Positions 19,868 to 29,010 of a stretch of DNA of 64,000 nt are shown here, piece after piece. Made by a program: the position numbers and the translations under genes. A model generated the notes under the pieces. That model was not told the origin of the DNA. It ran no database searches and saw nothing but the letters and a program-made list of their open reading frames with translations. Source of the stretch: Marinicella litoralis. GTDB lineage: Bacteria; Pseudomonadota; Gammaproteobacteria; Xanthomonadales; Marinicellaceae. The DNA is taken from the NCBI RefSeq assembly GCF_002591915.1, contig NZ_NIHB01000002.1, forward strand, positions 256,133-320,132, in the 5' to 3' direction. The first letter of the stretch is position 1, and each line of letters begins with the position of its first letter.

Positions 19868-19886
19868 GTTTCACCCTCGGCATGCA
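19868..19886 (-). repeat. Partial copy of the tmRNA 5' region
   Basis: gtttcaccctcggcatgca matches ssrA positions 19688-19706 (gtttcgccctcggcatgca) with one mismatch, in the same orientation, about 180 bp upstream. Similarity outside this word is weak, so it is a short remnant rather than a second gene. Confidence 0.55.
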
Positions 19887-20205
19887 GTTTTGTGACTTCC
19901 TTTGGTTTCTTTCATTGTGCCAATGAAAACCGACAAAGTCAGTGTATTTGATGGCATGACTGCTGTTCGCTGCGCGCTTAAAACGATCAGCTGTGTTTCA
20001 ATATAAACATTTAAATTTATAATATCTGCTTATAAAAGTACATACCATCAAACCAGCTAAGTTGCTGATACTAAACTTAAATTATTTATTTTTACCAAAT
20101 TGTTCCAGAACATTTCATCAATCCATTGGGGATTTCAATACACTAAACTCTGTACTTTTTAAATTTGAAAAGTATGGATTTTTATTAAACTAAAGAGGAT
20201 ACAAA

Positions 20206-20511
20206 ATGAATAAATCAAAAACTTCAATTCTACTGTTTACCCTGAGCTTGCTATTGGGCTCTTTAACGGCCAATGCAGCTTGTACGGGTTGTGTTTATGT
20301 TGGGCCTATAGATGATGATATTGATCATTTAGCCACTTACAGTGCTGTTGTAAGATACACAACATGGCATACAAATGAGTATGGGCAAAGCTATTCTCGT
20401 GTCAATTTCTTAACACTGACAGGCACCAGCATGGCTTATTGCCAACAACAACTGAGTGCTGTTATGAATTCACCCGGCACCAGTGTGGTTCAGTTTTGTC
20501 AAAAGGACTGA
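20206..20511 (+). CDS. Small secreted Cys-containing protein of unknown function
   Basis: 101 residues. MNKSKTSILLFTLSLLLGSL followed by TANA/A is a clear Sec signal peptide with cleavage near residue 25. The mature part (about 76 residues) starts with ACTGCVYVGP (a CxxC) and has two further Cys (AYCQQQL, FCQKD near the end), so two disulfides are possible in the periplasm. The ATG is preceded by AGAGGA. It is monocistronic; a stem-loop follows at 20552-20594. I recognise no family. Confidence 0.72.
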   Translation: MNKSKTSILLFTLSLLLGSLTANAACTGCVYVGPIDDDIDHLATYSAVVRYTTWHTNEYGQSYSRVNFLTLTGTSMAYCQQQLSAVMNSPGTSVVQFCQKD

Positions 20512-20551
20512 ACATGAAATGAATTTTCTTTCATTTTAAATGTAATGACTT

Positions 20552-20594
20552 GAATTAAACACAGCATGTCTGATTGATGTGGTGTGTTTAATTC
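20552..20594 (+). terminator. Stem-loop after the small secreted protein
   Basis: GAATTAAACACA and TGTGTTTAATTC pair perfectly around a 19-nt loop, 40 bp after the stop codon. There is no U-tract directly after the stem, so termination efficiency is uncertain. Confidence 0.45.
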
Positions 20595-20631
20595 AATTGT
20601 ATAAACAAAGTCGATTTACAAAAATATACTT

Positions 20632-20668
20632 TTGACCTATTGATTATTTTGTTTTATAAAACTATATT
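20632..20668 (+). promoter_or_regulatory. Promoter with embedded palindrome upstream of the TonB-receptor unit
   Basis: TTGACC (20632-20637), 17 bp, TATAAA (20655-20660); an alternative is TTGATT (20640-20645), 17 bp, TATATT (20663-20668). The palindrome GTTTTATAAAAC at 20651-20662 covers the core promoter, a natural place for a repressor such as a metal-sensing Fur/Zur-type protein. The ATG of the first gene is at 20675, so the leader would be only 0-10 nt. Confidence 0.5.
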
Positions 20669-20674
20669 GCGGAT

Positions 20675-20944
20675 ATGAACTTCAAAGTCATCCATGGAAT
20701 ACTGTTTATATTGCTGCTGTCGCTGTCTGCCTATGTGGTACACACGTCTTTGGCACATGACAGTGAGACCTGTGAGGTTTGTATTCAAGTGCAATCGAAT
20801 GATGACTGGTCTGAACAAAGCAGCAGTCCCTACTTGGTATTCGATACCGCACTGCACGAGAAAATTTCTACAGCCACTCAGCTGGCTGATTACCACTTCC
20901 AACCCGCTGCCGACCTGATACGCGGCCCACCCAGCTTTACCTGA
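20675..20944 (+). CDS. Small exported protein ahead of the TonB receptor (DUF2946-like)
   Basis: 89 residues. An N-terminal hydrophobic segment (residues about 7-26, ILFILLLSLSAYVVHTSLA) serves as signal or anchor and is followed by HDSETCEVC with a His and CxxC pair. The C-terminus is RGPPSF. Small proteins with a HxxxCxxC segment and a (R)GPP ending often precede metal-related TonB receptors and are grouped under DUF2946. The gap to the receptor gene is 93 bp, and both probably share the promoter at 20632-20668. A role in metal binding is inference. No strong Shine-Dalgarno precedes the ATG, which would fit a very short leader. Confidence 0.62.
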   Translation: MNFKVIHGILFILLLSLSAYVVHTSLAHDSETCEVCIQVQSNDDWSEQSSSPYLVFDTALHEKISTATQLADYHFQPAADLIRGPPSFT

Positions 20945-21037
20945 TTTAGATTTAAAAAAGACATCCTCCTTGTTATACAAGGATTTTTTATCGTGAATCG
21001 TTGCTGATGCAATGTCACAAAATAAATAGGTAAACAC

Positions 21038-23320
21038 ATGAAATATTTTAAAATATTATTGCTGGTCATTTCCCCCATTTCAATGGCCCAAGAATCAAAG
21101 AAAAATTTAGTCGGGACCGTGACTGACAACCAAGCGCAAACCATTAGCCAGGCGGTTATTCGAATTCATGGCACAAAAAAACAAACCCAGTCAGCAGCAG
21201 ATGGCACATTCAAGTTCGAGGACTTGGCTTTGGGTCGTTATGAAATAGACATCGAAATTTCTAAAAGTCGACATTACAACACCTCGATTGAACACGATGG
21301 CTCAATGGTGGTTATCAATATAGACAACTTACAATTGGATGATTTGGTGGTTTCCGCCAATCCCTTAGAACACAATCAATTAAAAATGACCACACCGGTG
21401 GCCATATTAAGTGAGGAAGATTTGGTCATGGACCGAGGCTTGTCGTTGGACCAAACTTTGAACCAAATCACTGGCGTTAATTCAGGCAGTTTTGGTGCGG
21501 GGGCTGGACAAATCGTCATCCGTGGTCAGCAAGGTCCCAGGGTCACTGTTTTAACCAATAACGTAACCAATCAAGACGCTTCATCGGTCAGCCCAGATCA
21601 CTGGGTTTCAACTGAACCTTTGCTGGCCAAACAAATTGAAGTATTGAAAGGCCCTGCCACCCTACTCTATGGAGGTGGCGCTGTGGGCGGTGTGGTCAAT
21701 GTGGTTGATGATGTGATCCCAATGCAAATGATTGATGGCGTAGAAGGCGGTCTTGAAGGGCGGTTTTCTGACAACACCTTGACTGAGCGGGCTGGTGTCA
21801 TCAGCTTGAGCGGTGGATTAACCGCCAACCTCATGGGGCATTTCAGTTATTTCAACAGCTCCAGCGAAGATTTCAAGATTCCAGGTTCTGCTGAATCAGC
21901 AGTTTTGCACCAAGCCGAAGGTCATGACGAAGACGACGAAGATGAGGAGGCCAATCTAGGCATTCTGGAAAATTCATCGGTCCAGTCAGATGGTGTGAAT
22001 TTGGGATTCTCCTGGGTTTATGACCGAGGTTATTGGGGTCTGTCTGTTTCAAATTTCAATCGAAATTATGGCATCCCAGGTCATGAACATGGGCATGAGG
22101 AAGGTGGTGACACGGACGCCGAAGAAGAAGAGTTTGTTCGGATTGACCTGGATAAATCAATTATAAATATCAAAGGTTTACACCAATTATCTGACGAATC
22201 ATTTATCAGACAGTTGCGCACCCATTATTCCACCACTGACTACCAACACATCGAATTAGAGGGTGCTGAAATCGGCACTGTTTTTGATAACCAGGCGGAT
22301 GAATTCAGGCTTGAATTGACCCATGGTACGGTCGGTGGTTTTGAGGGTGTGTGGGGCGCGCAGTATTCAAAAAGGGATTTCTCAGCACTGGGTGAAGAAG
22401 CTTATATTTTGCCCTCAGAAACCCAAATTCTGAGTTTGTTTATGGTTGAGGAAAGGGAGTTTGACAATTGGCATGGAGAGTTTGGTTTTCGTTTTGATGA
22501 ACAGTCGGTTAAAACTGCTTTGTTCAATGACATCAATGATTCTGCATTCAGCTTGTCACTGGGAGCCACCATTGAGCTGAATGAACATTGGACTTTGCCC
22601 ATAAATCTGGCATCGGCACAACGGTTGCCGACGGCAGAAGAGTATTTTTCGAACCAAGGCGACGCCGACCAATTGATTCCCCATTTGGCTACAGCAACCA
22701 TTGAAATTGGCAACCCTGAGCTTGGCCCCGAAACGGCCAATAACTTTGATGTGGGATTAAAGTACCGCCACCAAGGATTCAGTTTCAATTTAGCCTACTT
22801 CTACAACCAAATTGATGATTACATCTTCTTACGTGACACTGGAAGTACCTCTGATGATTTGCCTGTCTTTGTATACACCCAACAAAATGCCAGCTTCAAC
22901 GGCTATGAGGCCGATGTGGCTTATCAGTTTGCAGACAGGTTCAACAACCAATGGGATTTTAGATTGTTTACCGATGCCACCCATGCAGAACTGAACAATG
23001 GTGAAAATGTACCCAGAATCCCTGCCAGCCGCATGGGCGCTGAGGTCAACTGGTTGCGAGGTGATTGGTCGGTTGGGCTCAACCACACCCACGTCAACCA
23101 ACAGACTGATTTGGCCAATTTTGAATTGCGCACTGAAGCCTATGATTTACTCGACCTCAGTGTCAATTGGGTCAATTATGGCAACCATTTTGAAACGTTG
23201 GTCTTTATCAAGGCCAAAAACCTATTGGATGAAGAAATCAGAGACCATTCTTCATTCATTAAGGACATCGCCCCCAGACCTGGACGCAGCCTGACAGCTG
23301 GTTTCAGATTAACTTTTTAA
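21038..23320 (+). CDS. TonB-dependent outer-membrane receptor, probably for a metal
   Basis: 760 residues with signal peptide (MKYFKILLLVISPISMAQES). Residues about 25-105 form a carboxypeptidase-regulatory-like domain (VGTVTDNQAQTISQAVIRIHG). The plug follows (QIVIRGQQGPRVTVL, EVLKGPATLLYGGGAVGGVV), then a beta-barrel ending in the insertion signal GFRLTF. Two extracellular-loop-like stretches are rich in His, Asp and Glu (HDEDDEDEEA; GHEHGHEEGGDTDAEEEE), as in ZnuD-type zinc receptors and related metal receptors. Energy would come from TonB-ExbB-ExbD; an exbB/exbD pair is at 46.7-47.7 kb, though that pair belongs to a lipid A operon. Substrate is inferred only from the His-rich loops. Confidence 0.85.
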   Translation: MKYFKILLLVISPISMAQESKKNLVGTVTDNQAQTISQAVIRIHGTKKQTQSAADGTFKFEDLALGRYEIDIEISKSRHYNTSIEHDGSMVVINIDNLQLDDLVVSANPLEHNQLKMTTPVAILSEEDLVMDRGLSLDQTLNQITGVNSGSFGAGAGQIVIRGQQGPRVTVLTNNVTNQDASSVSPDHWVSTEPLLAKQIEVLKGPATLLYGGGAVGGVVNVVDDVIPMQMIDGVEGGLEGRFSDNTLTERAGVISLSGGLTANLMGHFSYFNSSSEDFKIPGSAESAVLHQAEGHDEDDEDEEANLGILENSSVQSDGVNLGFSWVYDRGYWGLSVSNFNRNYGIPGHEHGHEEGGDTDAEEEEFVRIDLDKSIINIKGLHQLSDESFIRQLRTHYSTTDYQHIELEGAEIGTVFDNQADEFRLELTHGTVGGFEGVWGAQYSKRDFSALGEEAYILPSETQILSLFMVEEREFDNWHGEFGFRFDEQSVKTALFNDINDSAFSLSLGATIELNEHWTLPINLASAQRLPTAEEYFSNQGDADQLIPHLATATIEIGNPELGPETANNFDVGLKYRHQGFSFNLAYFYNQIDDYIFLRDTGSTSDDLPVFVYTQQNASFNGYEADVAYQFADRFNNQWDFRLFTDATHAELNNGENVPRIPASRMGAEVNWLRGDWSVGLNHTHVNQQTDLANFELRTEAYDLLDLSVNWVNYGNHFETLVFIKAKNLLDEEIRDHSSFIKDIAPRPGRSLTAGFRLTF

Positions 23321-23374
23321 AAGCATCCGATGATGCTAAAATGCGCTGCTTAATTTCATTGACTCAAAATAAAC

Positions 23375-24964
23375 ATGGCTGAACAGAAAGCTGAATACTT
23401 AAACCGTAGAACGTTTGCTATTATTTCGCATCCTGATGCGGGTAAAACGACCATCACTGAAAAAATTCTGTTGTTTGGTGGTGCCATTCAGGTGGCCGGT
23501 TCAGTTAAATCCAGAAAAGCCGACCGACATGCCACCTCTGATTGGATGGCGATGGAACAAGAAAGGGGCATATCCATCACCTCTTCCATCATGCAGTTTC
23601 CATACAAAGGTCGAACCATGAATTTATTGGACACACCCGGTCATGCCGATTTCTCGGAAGACACTTATCGGACTTTGACTGCGGTTGATTCTGCCTTGAT
23701 GGTGATTGATTGTGCCAAGGGTGTTGAGGAAAGAACCATCAAATTGATGGAAGTTTGTCGATTAAGAACCACGCCAATTTACACGTTTATCAATAAGTTA
23801 GATCGCGAAGGTAAGGAACCGATTGAATTGTTGGATGAAGTTGAAGAGGTGTTAAAAATCAAATGCGCACCAATCACTTGGCCCATCGGAATGGGTAAAC
23901 GACTTAAAGGTGTTTATCACTTTTTGAATGATGAAGTGATGCTGTATGAAGCAGGCAAAAACTACGAAACTCAAGAAGCCGTTATCATCAAAGGTTTGCA
24001 TTCACCAGAATTGAATGAGGCTTTAGGAACAGCGGCCGATGATTTCAGAGAAGAAATAGAATTGGTACAAGGCGCCTCACATGCTTTTGACCTGGACGCG
24101 TACTTACGTGGTGAGTTGTCTCCGGTGTTTTTTGGTTCGGCAATCAACAACTTTGGGGTTCAGCCTTTACTTGATTCATTCGTGGAAAATGCCCCAGAAC
24201 CGCAACCTCGAGCCACTTTAGATCGGGTGGTTGAGCCCAATGAGAAAAAATGTTCTGGTTTTGTTTTTAAAATTCAAGCCAATATGGATCCCAACCACCG
24301 CGACCGTGTGGCCTTTATGCGGATTTGTTCTGGTGTCTTTAACCAAGGCATGAAATTAAAAAATTCACGCACTGGCAAGGACGTTAAAATACCCAATGCA
24401 TTGACCTTTTTGGCCGAACAACGTGAACATGTTGATCATGCTTATCCTGGTGACATCATTGGTATTCACAACCATGGCACCATCAGTATTGGTGATTCGT
24501 TCAGTGAAAGTGAAGTGCTGCAATTCACCGGAATCCCAAGTTTCGCGCCCGAGCTTTTCAGGCGAGCTCGTTTGAAAGATCCATTGAAGCTCAAAGCCTT
24601 ACAAAAAGGCCTGGCACAGTTGTCAGAAGAAGGTGCCACCCAATTTTTCAAACCGCTCATCAGCAATGAGCTGATATTAGGAGCCATCGGTGTGTTGCAA
24701 TTTGAAGTGGTTGCCTACCGCTTAAAACGCGAATACAACGTGGAAGCCATTTTTGAAACTGTTGAAACCAGAACCGCCTATTGGGTGGATTCAGATGACC
24801 ACAAGAAAATGCAGCAATTTAAAAACAAAAATGAAACCTATCTGGCAACGGATGCCCATGGTCACTTGGTCTATTTAGCACCTTCTATGGTGAATCTTCA
24901 GTTGGCACAGGACCGCCACCCAGAAATCAGATTCCATAACACCACAGAAACTTTGAAGTCATAA
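23375..24964 (+). CDS. prfC: Peptide chain release factor 3 (GTPase)
   Basis: 529 residues, the normal RF3 length. The G domain has [19 protein letters not shown] (G1), RGISITSS (G2), [14 protein letters not shown] (G3) and NKLDREGK (G4). Domain II starts about residue 290 ([20 protein letters not shown]) and domain III follows. RF3 releases RF1/RF2 from the ribosome after termination by GTP hydrolysis. It is transcribed alone from the short gap after the receptor gene and is followed by tRNA-Met. Translational GTPase paralogues such as EF-G are longer. Confidence 0.97.
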   Translation: MAEQKAEYLNRRTFAIISHPDAGKTTITEKILLFGGAIQVAGSVKSRKADRHATSDWMAMEQERGISITSSIMQFPYKGRTMNLLDTPGHADFSEDTYRTLTAVDSALMVIDCAKGVEERTIKLMEVCRLRTTPIYTFINKLDREGKEPIELLDEVEEVLKIKCAPITWPIGMGKRLKGVYHFLNDEVMLYEAGKNYETQEAVIIKGLHSPELNEALGTAADDFREEIELVQGASHAFDLDAYLRGELSPVFFGSAINNFGVQPLLDSFVENAPEPQPRATLDRVVEPNEKKCSGFVFKIQANMDPNHRDRVAFMRICSGVFNQGMKLKNSRTGKDVKIPNALTFLAEQREHVDHAYPGDIIGIHNHGTISIGDSFSESEVLQFTGIPSFAPELFRRARLKDPLKLKALQKGLAQLSEEGATQFFKPLISNELILGAIGVLQFEVVAYRLKREYNVEAIFETVETRTAYWVDSDDHKKMQQFKNKNETYLATDAHGHLVYLAPSMVNLQLAQDRHPEIRFHNTTETLKS

Positions 24965-24995
24965 GAAAAACTGCACTTTTTTTTCAACTAACTAC

Positions 24996-25024
24996 TTGAC
25001 AAAAAGTGTGATTGGATAGAAAAT
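24996..25024 (+). promoter_or_regulatory. Predicted promoter of tRNA-Met
   Basis: A perfect TTGACA at 24996-25001 is followed by AT-rich -10-like sequence at 25017-25024 (TAGAAAAT). A GC-rich discriminator (cgccccc) follows at about 25027-25033, typical of stringently controlled stable-RNA promoters. Confidence 0.6.
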
Positions 25025-25036
25025 TCGCCCCCTCGT

Positions 25037-25113
25037 GGCTATATAGCTCAGTTGGTTAGAGCACAGCATTCATAATGCTGGGGTCCCAGGTTCAAGTCCC
25101 GGTATAGCCACCA
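25037..25113 (+). tRNA. tRNA-Met (CAT), elongator type
   Basis: 77 nt with encoded CCA. Acceptor GGCTATA pairs with TATAGCC; D-arm AGCTCAGTTGGTTAGAGC; anticodon loop TTCATAA; T-loop GGTTCAAGTCC. The sequence is closest to elongator tRNA-Met (GGGGTC variable region). The alternative tRNA-Ile2 (lysidine-modified CAU) normally has a different acceptor. Confidence 0.93.
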
Positions 25114-25480
25114 CTTTTCTCCTTCGAATACCCCAGCAAGTGCATACACGGCATTTAAGTCCTTGCACACCGCTACCCAAAGCTCCCCTCTCTGTTCTAA
25201 ACAACATCCTTACGCTGCTGATGCGGTTGGCACAGCGAAGCGAAGCCAGAGCATCGAGCCGAAGTCCTAAGTCATGTTCGCCGCGGCTGCTTTTGTTTTT
25301 TTCTTCTTTTAAAAAACAAATGAAAGCCCAAGAACATTCATGCGCTGATGCGGTTGGCACAGCGAAGCGCAGCCAGAGCATCGAGCCGAAGTCCTAAGTC
25401 ATGTTCGCCGCGGCTGCTTTTGTTTTTTCTTCTTTTAAAAAACAAATGAAAGCCCAAGAACATTCAACTATAATGTTTAG
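25114..25480. other. Gene-free region downstream of tRNA-Met, mostly a tandem repeat
   Basis: 25114-25216 is unremarkable and shows no terminator hairpin. 25217-25466 is the tandem repeat described separately. Short frames on both strands simply cross the repeat. The chalcone-isomerase-like gene begins at 25481 with only AT-rich sequence (ctataatg) ahead of it. Confidence 0.6.
25217..25466 (+). repeat. Direct repeat, two copies, 127-bp period
   Basis: Copies of about 124 bp start at 25217 and 25344 (gctgatgcggttggcacagc … gaagtcctaagtcatgttcg … cccaagaacattca). They differ at two or three positions: a gaagcga/gaagcgc substitution and a one-base length change in a T-run. Near identity indicates recent duplication or homogenisation. 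Each contains CTTTTAAAAAAC and a GC-rich core (gccgcggctgc). Confidence 0.9.
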
Positions 25481-25999
25481 ATGCCTATATTATTTATGAT
25501 TACATTATTATTCAGCAGCCAAGTTAATGGCACAGGTCAGTGGGTTAAATTGGGTGAAGCTGAAATCAGCTGGGGTTATAAAACACCTTACCGAATTAAT
25601 TTAATGGCACCCAAAGGTGTACACAACATAGACGATATTCGCAACGGCATGCAAGACATTCAATTCGATCTTGAATGGCTGGCTCCGGTAACAACAAAGG
25701 AACAGGTTGATGATCATTTTAAACAACTCATCAATGACAAACTGGATGGTCCAGAATCAATTAAATTCAACCAAACCATTCTTAATAGGTTGGTAAAAAA
25801 ACTACCAGAAGCCAATCGATATGATCGTTGGCAATTTATTTTTTCACCCGATTCTGGCACCGAAATTTATATTGATGGAACGAAGGTGCACACCATGATT
25901 GGTTCAGAAATCAACCGTGCCTTGCATCAAGCTTGGCTGTTCCGAGATCCAGTCACCACCTCTAAACTCTTAACTCGATTACTCAAATTAGGTAAATAA
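25481..25999 (+). CDS. Exported chalcone-isomerase-like protein
   Basis: 172 residues with a short N-terminal hydrophobic signal (MPILFMITLLFSSQVNG). GQWVKLGEAEISWGYKTPYR, then LEWLAPVTTKEQVDD, RYDRWQFIFSPDSGTEIYIDG and LHQAWLFRDPVTT match the Chalcone_3 (chalcone isomerase-like) family. Bacterial members are periplasmic and their biochemical role is not established; I infer no isomerase activity. Its TAA overlaps the ATG of the next gene (TAATG), so it is cotranscribed and coupled with the amidohydrolase genes. Confidence 0.75.
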   Translation: MPILFMITLLFSSQVNGTGQWVKLGEAEISWGYKTPYRINLMAPKGVHNIDDIRNGMQDIQFDLEWLAPVTTKEQVDDHFKQLINDKLDGPESIKFNQTILNRLVKKLPEANRYDRWQFIFSPDSGTEIYIDGTKVHTMIGSEINRALHQAWLFRDPVTTSKLLTRLLKLGK

Positions 26000-28900
26000 T
26001 GAAAATGAAATTAAAATTGACCGCTTGGGCTGTGTTCGCCTGTAGCCAAATAAGCCATGCTTCAGACGTTCCAACGGCTGTGATTAATGGCAACATAGAC
26101 CAACGCAATACAATCATTGCGCTCACCCATGCAACGGTTCACTTAAATGCCAATAAAACCATAGAAGATGCCACTTTGTTGTTACAAAATGATCGCATCA
26201 TTGGAATCAGTCAGTCAGACAAAACGCCAAACAATGCCCATATCAAGGATTACACTGGCATGCACATCTATCCTGGCTTTGTTCATATGGATTCTTCAGT
26301 CGGTTTACCTGAACCGGACAAAAAACCACCCTTCAGTTGGACCAAAGCAGAAACTTTGAACAGCACCATACCTGGTGCCTACAACAGCAATGAAGCCATC
26401 AAAGCCGCTTACGATGCCGCCAAAGTCTACACCACAGATGAAAAAACCAATGCCAAATTAAGGGCTGCAGGTTTTACCTCTGCACTCAGTTACCGAAAAG
26501 ACGGTATCATGCGCGGTACATCGGTGCTCACTCATTTGGCAGACTGGCCAGAGGAAAAGAGCATCATCACCGCTCAGGCCGCTCAACATTATTCATTCGA
26601 CAAAGGGTCTTCAAAGCAGGACTACCCTGTTTCATTGATGGGTGCTGTGGCTTTGATCAGACAAACTTGGTTGGATGCCAAGTGGTATCAACAACAAAAC
26701 GAAATGATAGATTTTGATTTGGCTGCGATAAATAAAACCACCCAACTGCCAAAAATCATCACCAGTGAAAATTGGCAACAAAGTTTATTGGCCGATAAAA
26801 TTGGCAATGAGTTTGACACCCGTTTTGTGGTAAAAACCAATGCCAATTCCTACCAAAACTTAACCGCAATCAGTCAAACCAAACAAACCTTAATTGTTCC
26901 TTTAACGACCCCAGATGCACCAGCCATTCATGATGAACTGGATGATTGGAATGTTGACTTCAATGATTTAAAAAGCTGGGAAGTGGCTCCATTCAATGCC
27001 GCCTTGTTGGAACAGCATGATGTTAAGTTTGCCCTGATACCCAGCAGCTCACCGAAAGGGTTGGGCAGTTTTTTGAAAGATTTGCGCAAAGCCCACAAAA
27101 ACGGTTTGACCGAATCATCTGCCCTGGCCGCATTAACCACCGTCCCTGCAGCCATTTTAGGCCAAACTGAGATCGGTTCTATTGGCAAAGGCCAATTTGC
27201 CAGTTTTATTGTCACAGACGGTTCCTTGTTAAGTGAGAAAACTCAAATCGCTGAAACCTGGGTGGCTGGCACAGCTTACACCATCAATGGCATTCCCGAT
27301 TTACTGCCGGGTCAATACGAACTGAGCAAGGGTGAAAAAACCTATCAATTCGAATTGAATTACGAGGGCTCAAAAATGAAACTGTCAGCCACGGATGAGG
27401 CCGATGAAAATAAATACAAAATCTCACCCGCTGGCAACTTTGTCAACATTACCGTTGAACATGGTGAGCAAAAAGACACTTATTTTGCTGTCATCAAGGA
27501 CCGACAATTGATGCCACTGGATGACAATGATTGGCAAATGAATAAAGTCGCTGATTTATCCGACAAGCCCAATGAAGAAAAGAAAGAATCGGAAACCGAT
27601 GAAGTCGCACTACCTACCATCCCAAAACCATTTTCAGCTTATGGTCTACAAAACATTGACCGCAATGACACGGTTATGATTAAAAACGCAACGGTCTGGA
27701 CCAATGAAGACGATGGTATTTTAGAAAACACCGACGTTTGGGTACAAAACGGTCGCATCAAAAAAGTGGGCAAAGACCTTTCAGTGGGTAACAATGACAA
27801 GACCATAGATGGCACAGGTTTACACCTGACCAGTGGCATCATTGATGAACATGCACACATTGCTTTGTTGTCAGTCAATGACGTGGCGGTAAACTCTTCA
27901 ATGGTCAGGATGCAAGATGTGGTCAACCCACATGATGTCAACATTTATCGCAACTTGGCAGGTGGCGTGACGGCTGCCCAGTTGTTACATGGCTCTGCCA
28001 ATCCTATCGGCGGTCAATCTGCCTTGGTTAAACTCAAATGGGGTGTAGACAGGCCTGAGGACTTGCTGATCGATGGCGCTGATGGTTTCATCAAGTTTGC
28101 CTTGGGAGAAAATGTCAAACGCTCCAGAAGTACACAATCGATACGATACCCATTAACACGCATGGGTGTAGAACAGGTTTATCGAGACACATTCACCCAA
28201 GCCAAAGCCTATGAAAAAGCATGGTCGGATTACAATAAATTAAGTTCAAGTGCCAAAAAGAAAACCACAGCACCACGCAAAGACTTGGTTATGGATGCCA
28301 CTTTAGAGGTCCTCAATCAACAACGATTTGTGTCTTGTCATTCTTATGTGCAATCAGAAATAAATATGTTGATGCATGTGGCTGAAGACTTTAATTTCAA
28401 CATCAACACCTTTACCCACATTTTAGAGGGTTATAAGGTGGCTGATAAAATGAAGCAACATGGGGTTGGAGGGTCAACCTTTGCAGATTGGTGGGCTTAT
28501 AAGTGGGAGGTCAATTATGCCATTCCCTACAACGCTTCTTTGATGAACAATGCCGGTGTTGTCACTGCCATCAACTCAGACTCAGGTGAAATGTCCAGAA
28601 GATTGAATCAAGAAGCAGCAAAATCAATTAAATACGGTGGTTTATCTGAACAAGATGCCTGGAAACTGGTCACATTGAATCCTGCAAAACTGCTTCACTT
28701 GGATGATCAAATGGGCAGCATCAAAGTAGGCAAAGATGCTGATTTGGTGTTGTGGTCAGACAACCCACTTTCAATTTATGCCAAAGCAGAAAAAACCATG
28801 GTTGATGGTGTTGTTTATTTTGATCGCGCCAAACAAGCACAAATAGAAAGTCAAATTGCTGAGGAAAAACAACGCTTGATTGCACTCAGTAAAAAATCAG

Positions 28901-29010
28901 GCGGTAAAAAAGCACCGTTCAAATCCATGCCTGCCAAAAGTTTTGAATGTGAAAGCATGACCGGATACCACGAAATTGACCAATTAATATTCTCAGGAGC
29001 CTTACAATGA
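25999..29010 (+). CDS. Large secreted amidohydrolase with two amidohydrolase modules
   Basis: 1003 residues with signal peptide (LKLTAWAVFACSQISHASD). The N-terminal half has an amidohydrolase framework (TVHLNANKTIEDATLLLQND, GMHIYPGFVHMDSSVGL), but the metal-binding HxH is replaced by HMD. The C-terminal half (from about residue 550) has an intact metal site: LTSGIIDEHAHI, the FVSCHSY and FTHILEGYKV histidines, and NSDSGEMSRRL with the catalytic Asp. GKDADLVLWSDNPLSIYAKA closes the composite beta domain. Family members include secreted imidazolonepropionase-like and dipeptidase-like hydrolases, so it probably cleaves an N-acyl or peptide bond in the periplasm. It overlaps the next amidohydrolase by ATGA. 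Confidence 0.85.
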   Translation: MKMKLKLTAWAVFACSQISHASDVPTAVINGNIDQRNTIIALTHATVHLNANKTIEDATLLLQNDRIIGISQSDKTPNNAHIKDYTGMHIYPGFVHMDSSVGLPEPDKKPPFSWTKAETLNSTIPGAYNSNEAIKAAYDAAKVYTTDEKTNAKLRAAGFTSALSYRKDGIMRGTSVLTHLADWPEEKSIITAQAAQHYSFDKGSSKQDYPVSLMGAVALIRQTWLDAKWYQQQNEMIDFDLAAINKTTQLPKIITSENWQQSLLADKIGNEFDTRFVVKTNANSYQNLTAISQTKQTLIVPLTTPDAPAIHDELDDWNVDFNDLKSWEVAPFNAALLEQHDVKFALIPSSSPKGLGSFLKDLRKAHKNGLTESSALAALTTVPAAILGQTEIGSIGKGQFASFIVTDGSLLSEKTQIAETWVAGTAYTINGIPDLLPGQYELSKGEKTYQFELNYEGSKMKLSATDEADENKYKISPAGNFVNITVEHGEQKDTYFAVIKDRQLMPLDDNDWQMNKVADLSDKPNEEKKESETDEVALPTIPKPFSAYGLQNIDRNDTVMIKNATVWTNEDDGILENTDVWVQNGRIKKVGKDLSVGNNDKTIDGTGLHLTSGIIDEHAHIALLSVNDVAVNSSMVRMQDVVNPHDVNIYRNLAGGVTAAQLLHGSANPIGGQSALVKLKWGVDRPEDLLIDGADGFIKFALGENVKRSRSTQSIRYPLTRMGVEQVYRDTFTQAKAYEKAWSDYNKLSSSAKKKTTAPRKDLVMDATLEVLNQQRFVSCHSYVQSEINMLMHVAEDFNFNINTFTHILEGYKVADKMKQHGVGGSTFADWWAYKWEVNYAIPYNASLMNNAGVVTAINSDSGEMSRRLNQEAAKSIKYGGLSEQDAWKLVTLNPAKLLHLDDQMGSIKVGKDADLVLWSDNPLSIYAKAEKTMVDGVVYFDRAKQAQIESQIAEEKQRLIALSKKSGGKKAPFKSMPAKSFECESMTGYHEIDQLIFSGALQ

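Larger units (their letters stand above)
19748..20205. other. Intergenic region between ssrA and the small secreted protein
   Basis: Apart from the ssrA promoter and the tmRNA 5' fragment at 19868-19886, I see no gene. AGAGGA precedes the 20206 ATG and serves as its ribosome binding site. The region is AT-rich toward 20205. Confidence 0.6.

Noticed and set aside
20654..21144. Minus-strand frames opposite the small Cys protein
   Set aside because: They overlap a better supported plus-strand gene that has signal peptide, promoter and downstream receptor.
25070..25397. 103- and 85-codon frames over tRNA-Met and the 127-bp repeat
   Set aside because: They translate the tRNA and the repeat, with no independent coding evidence.
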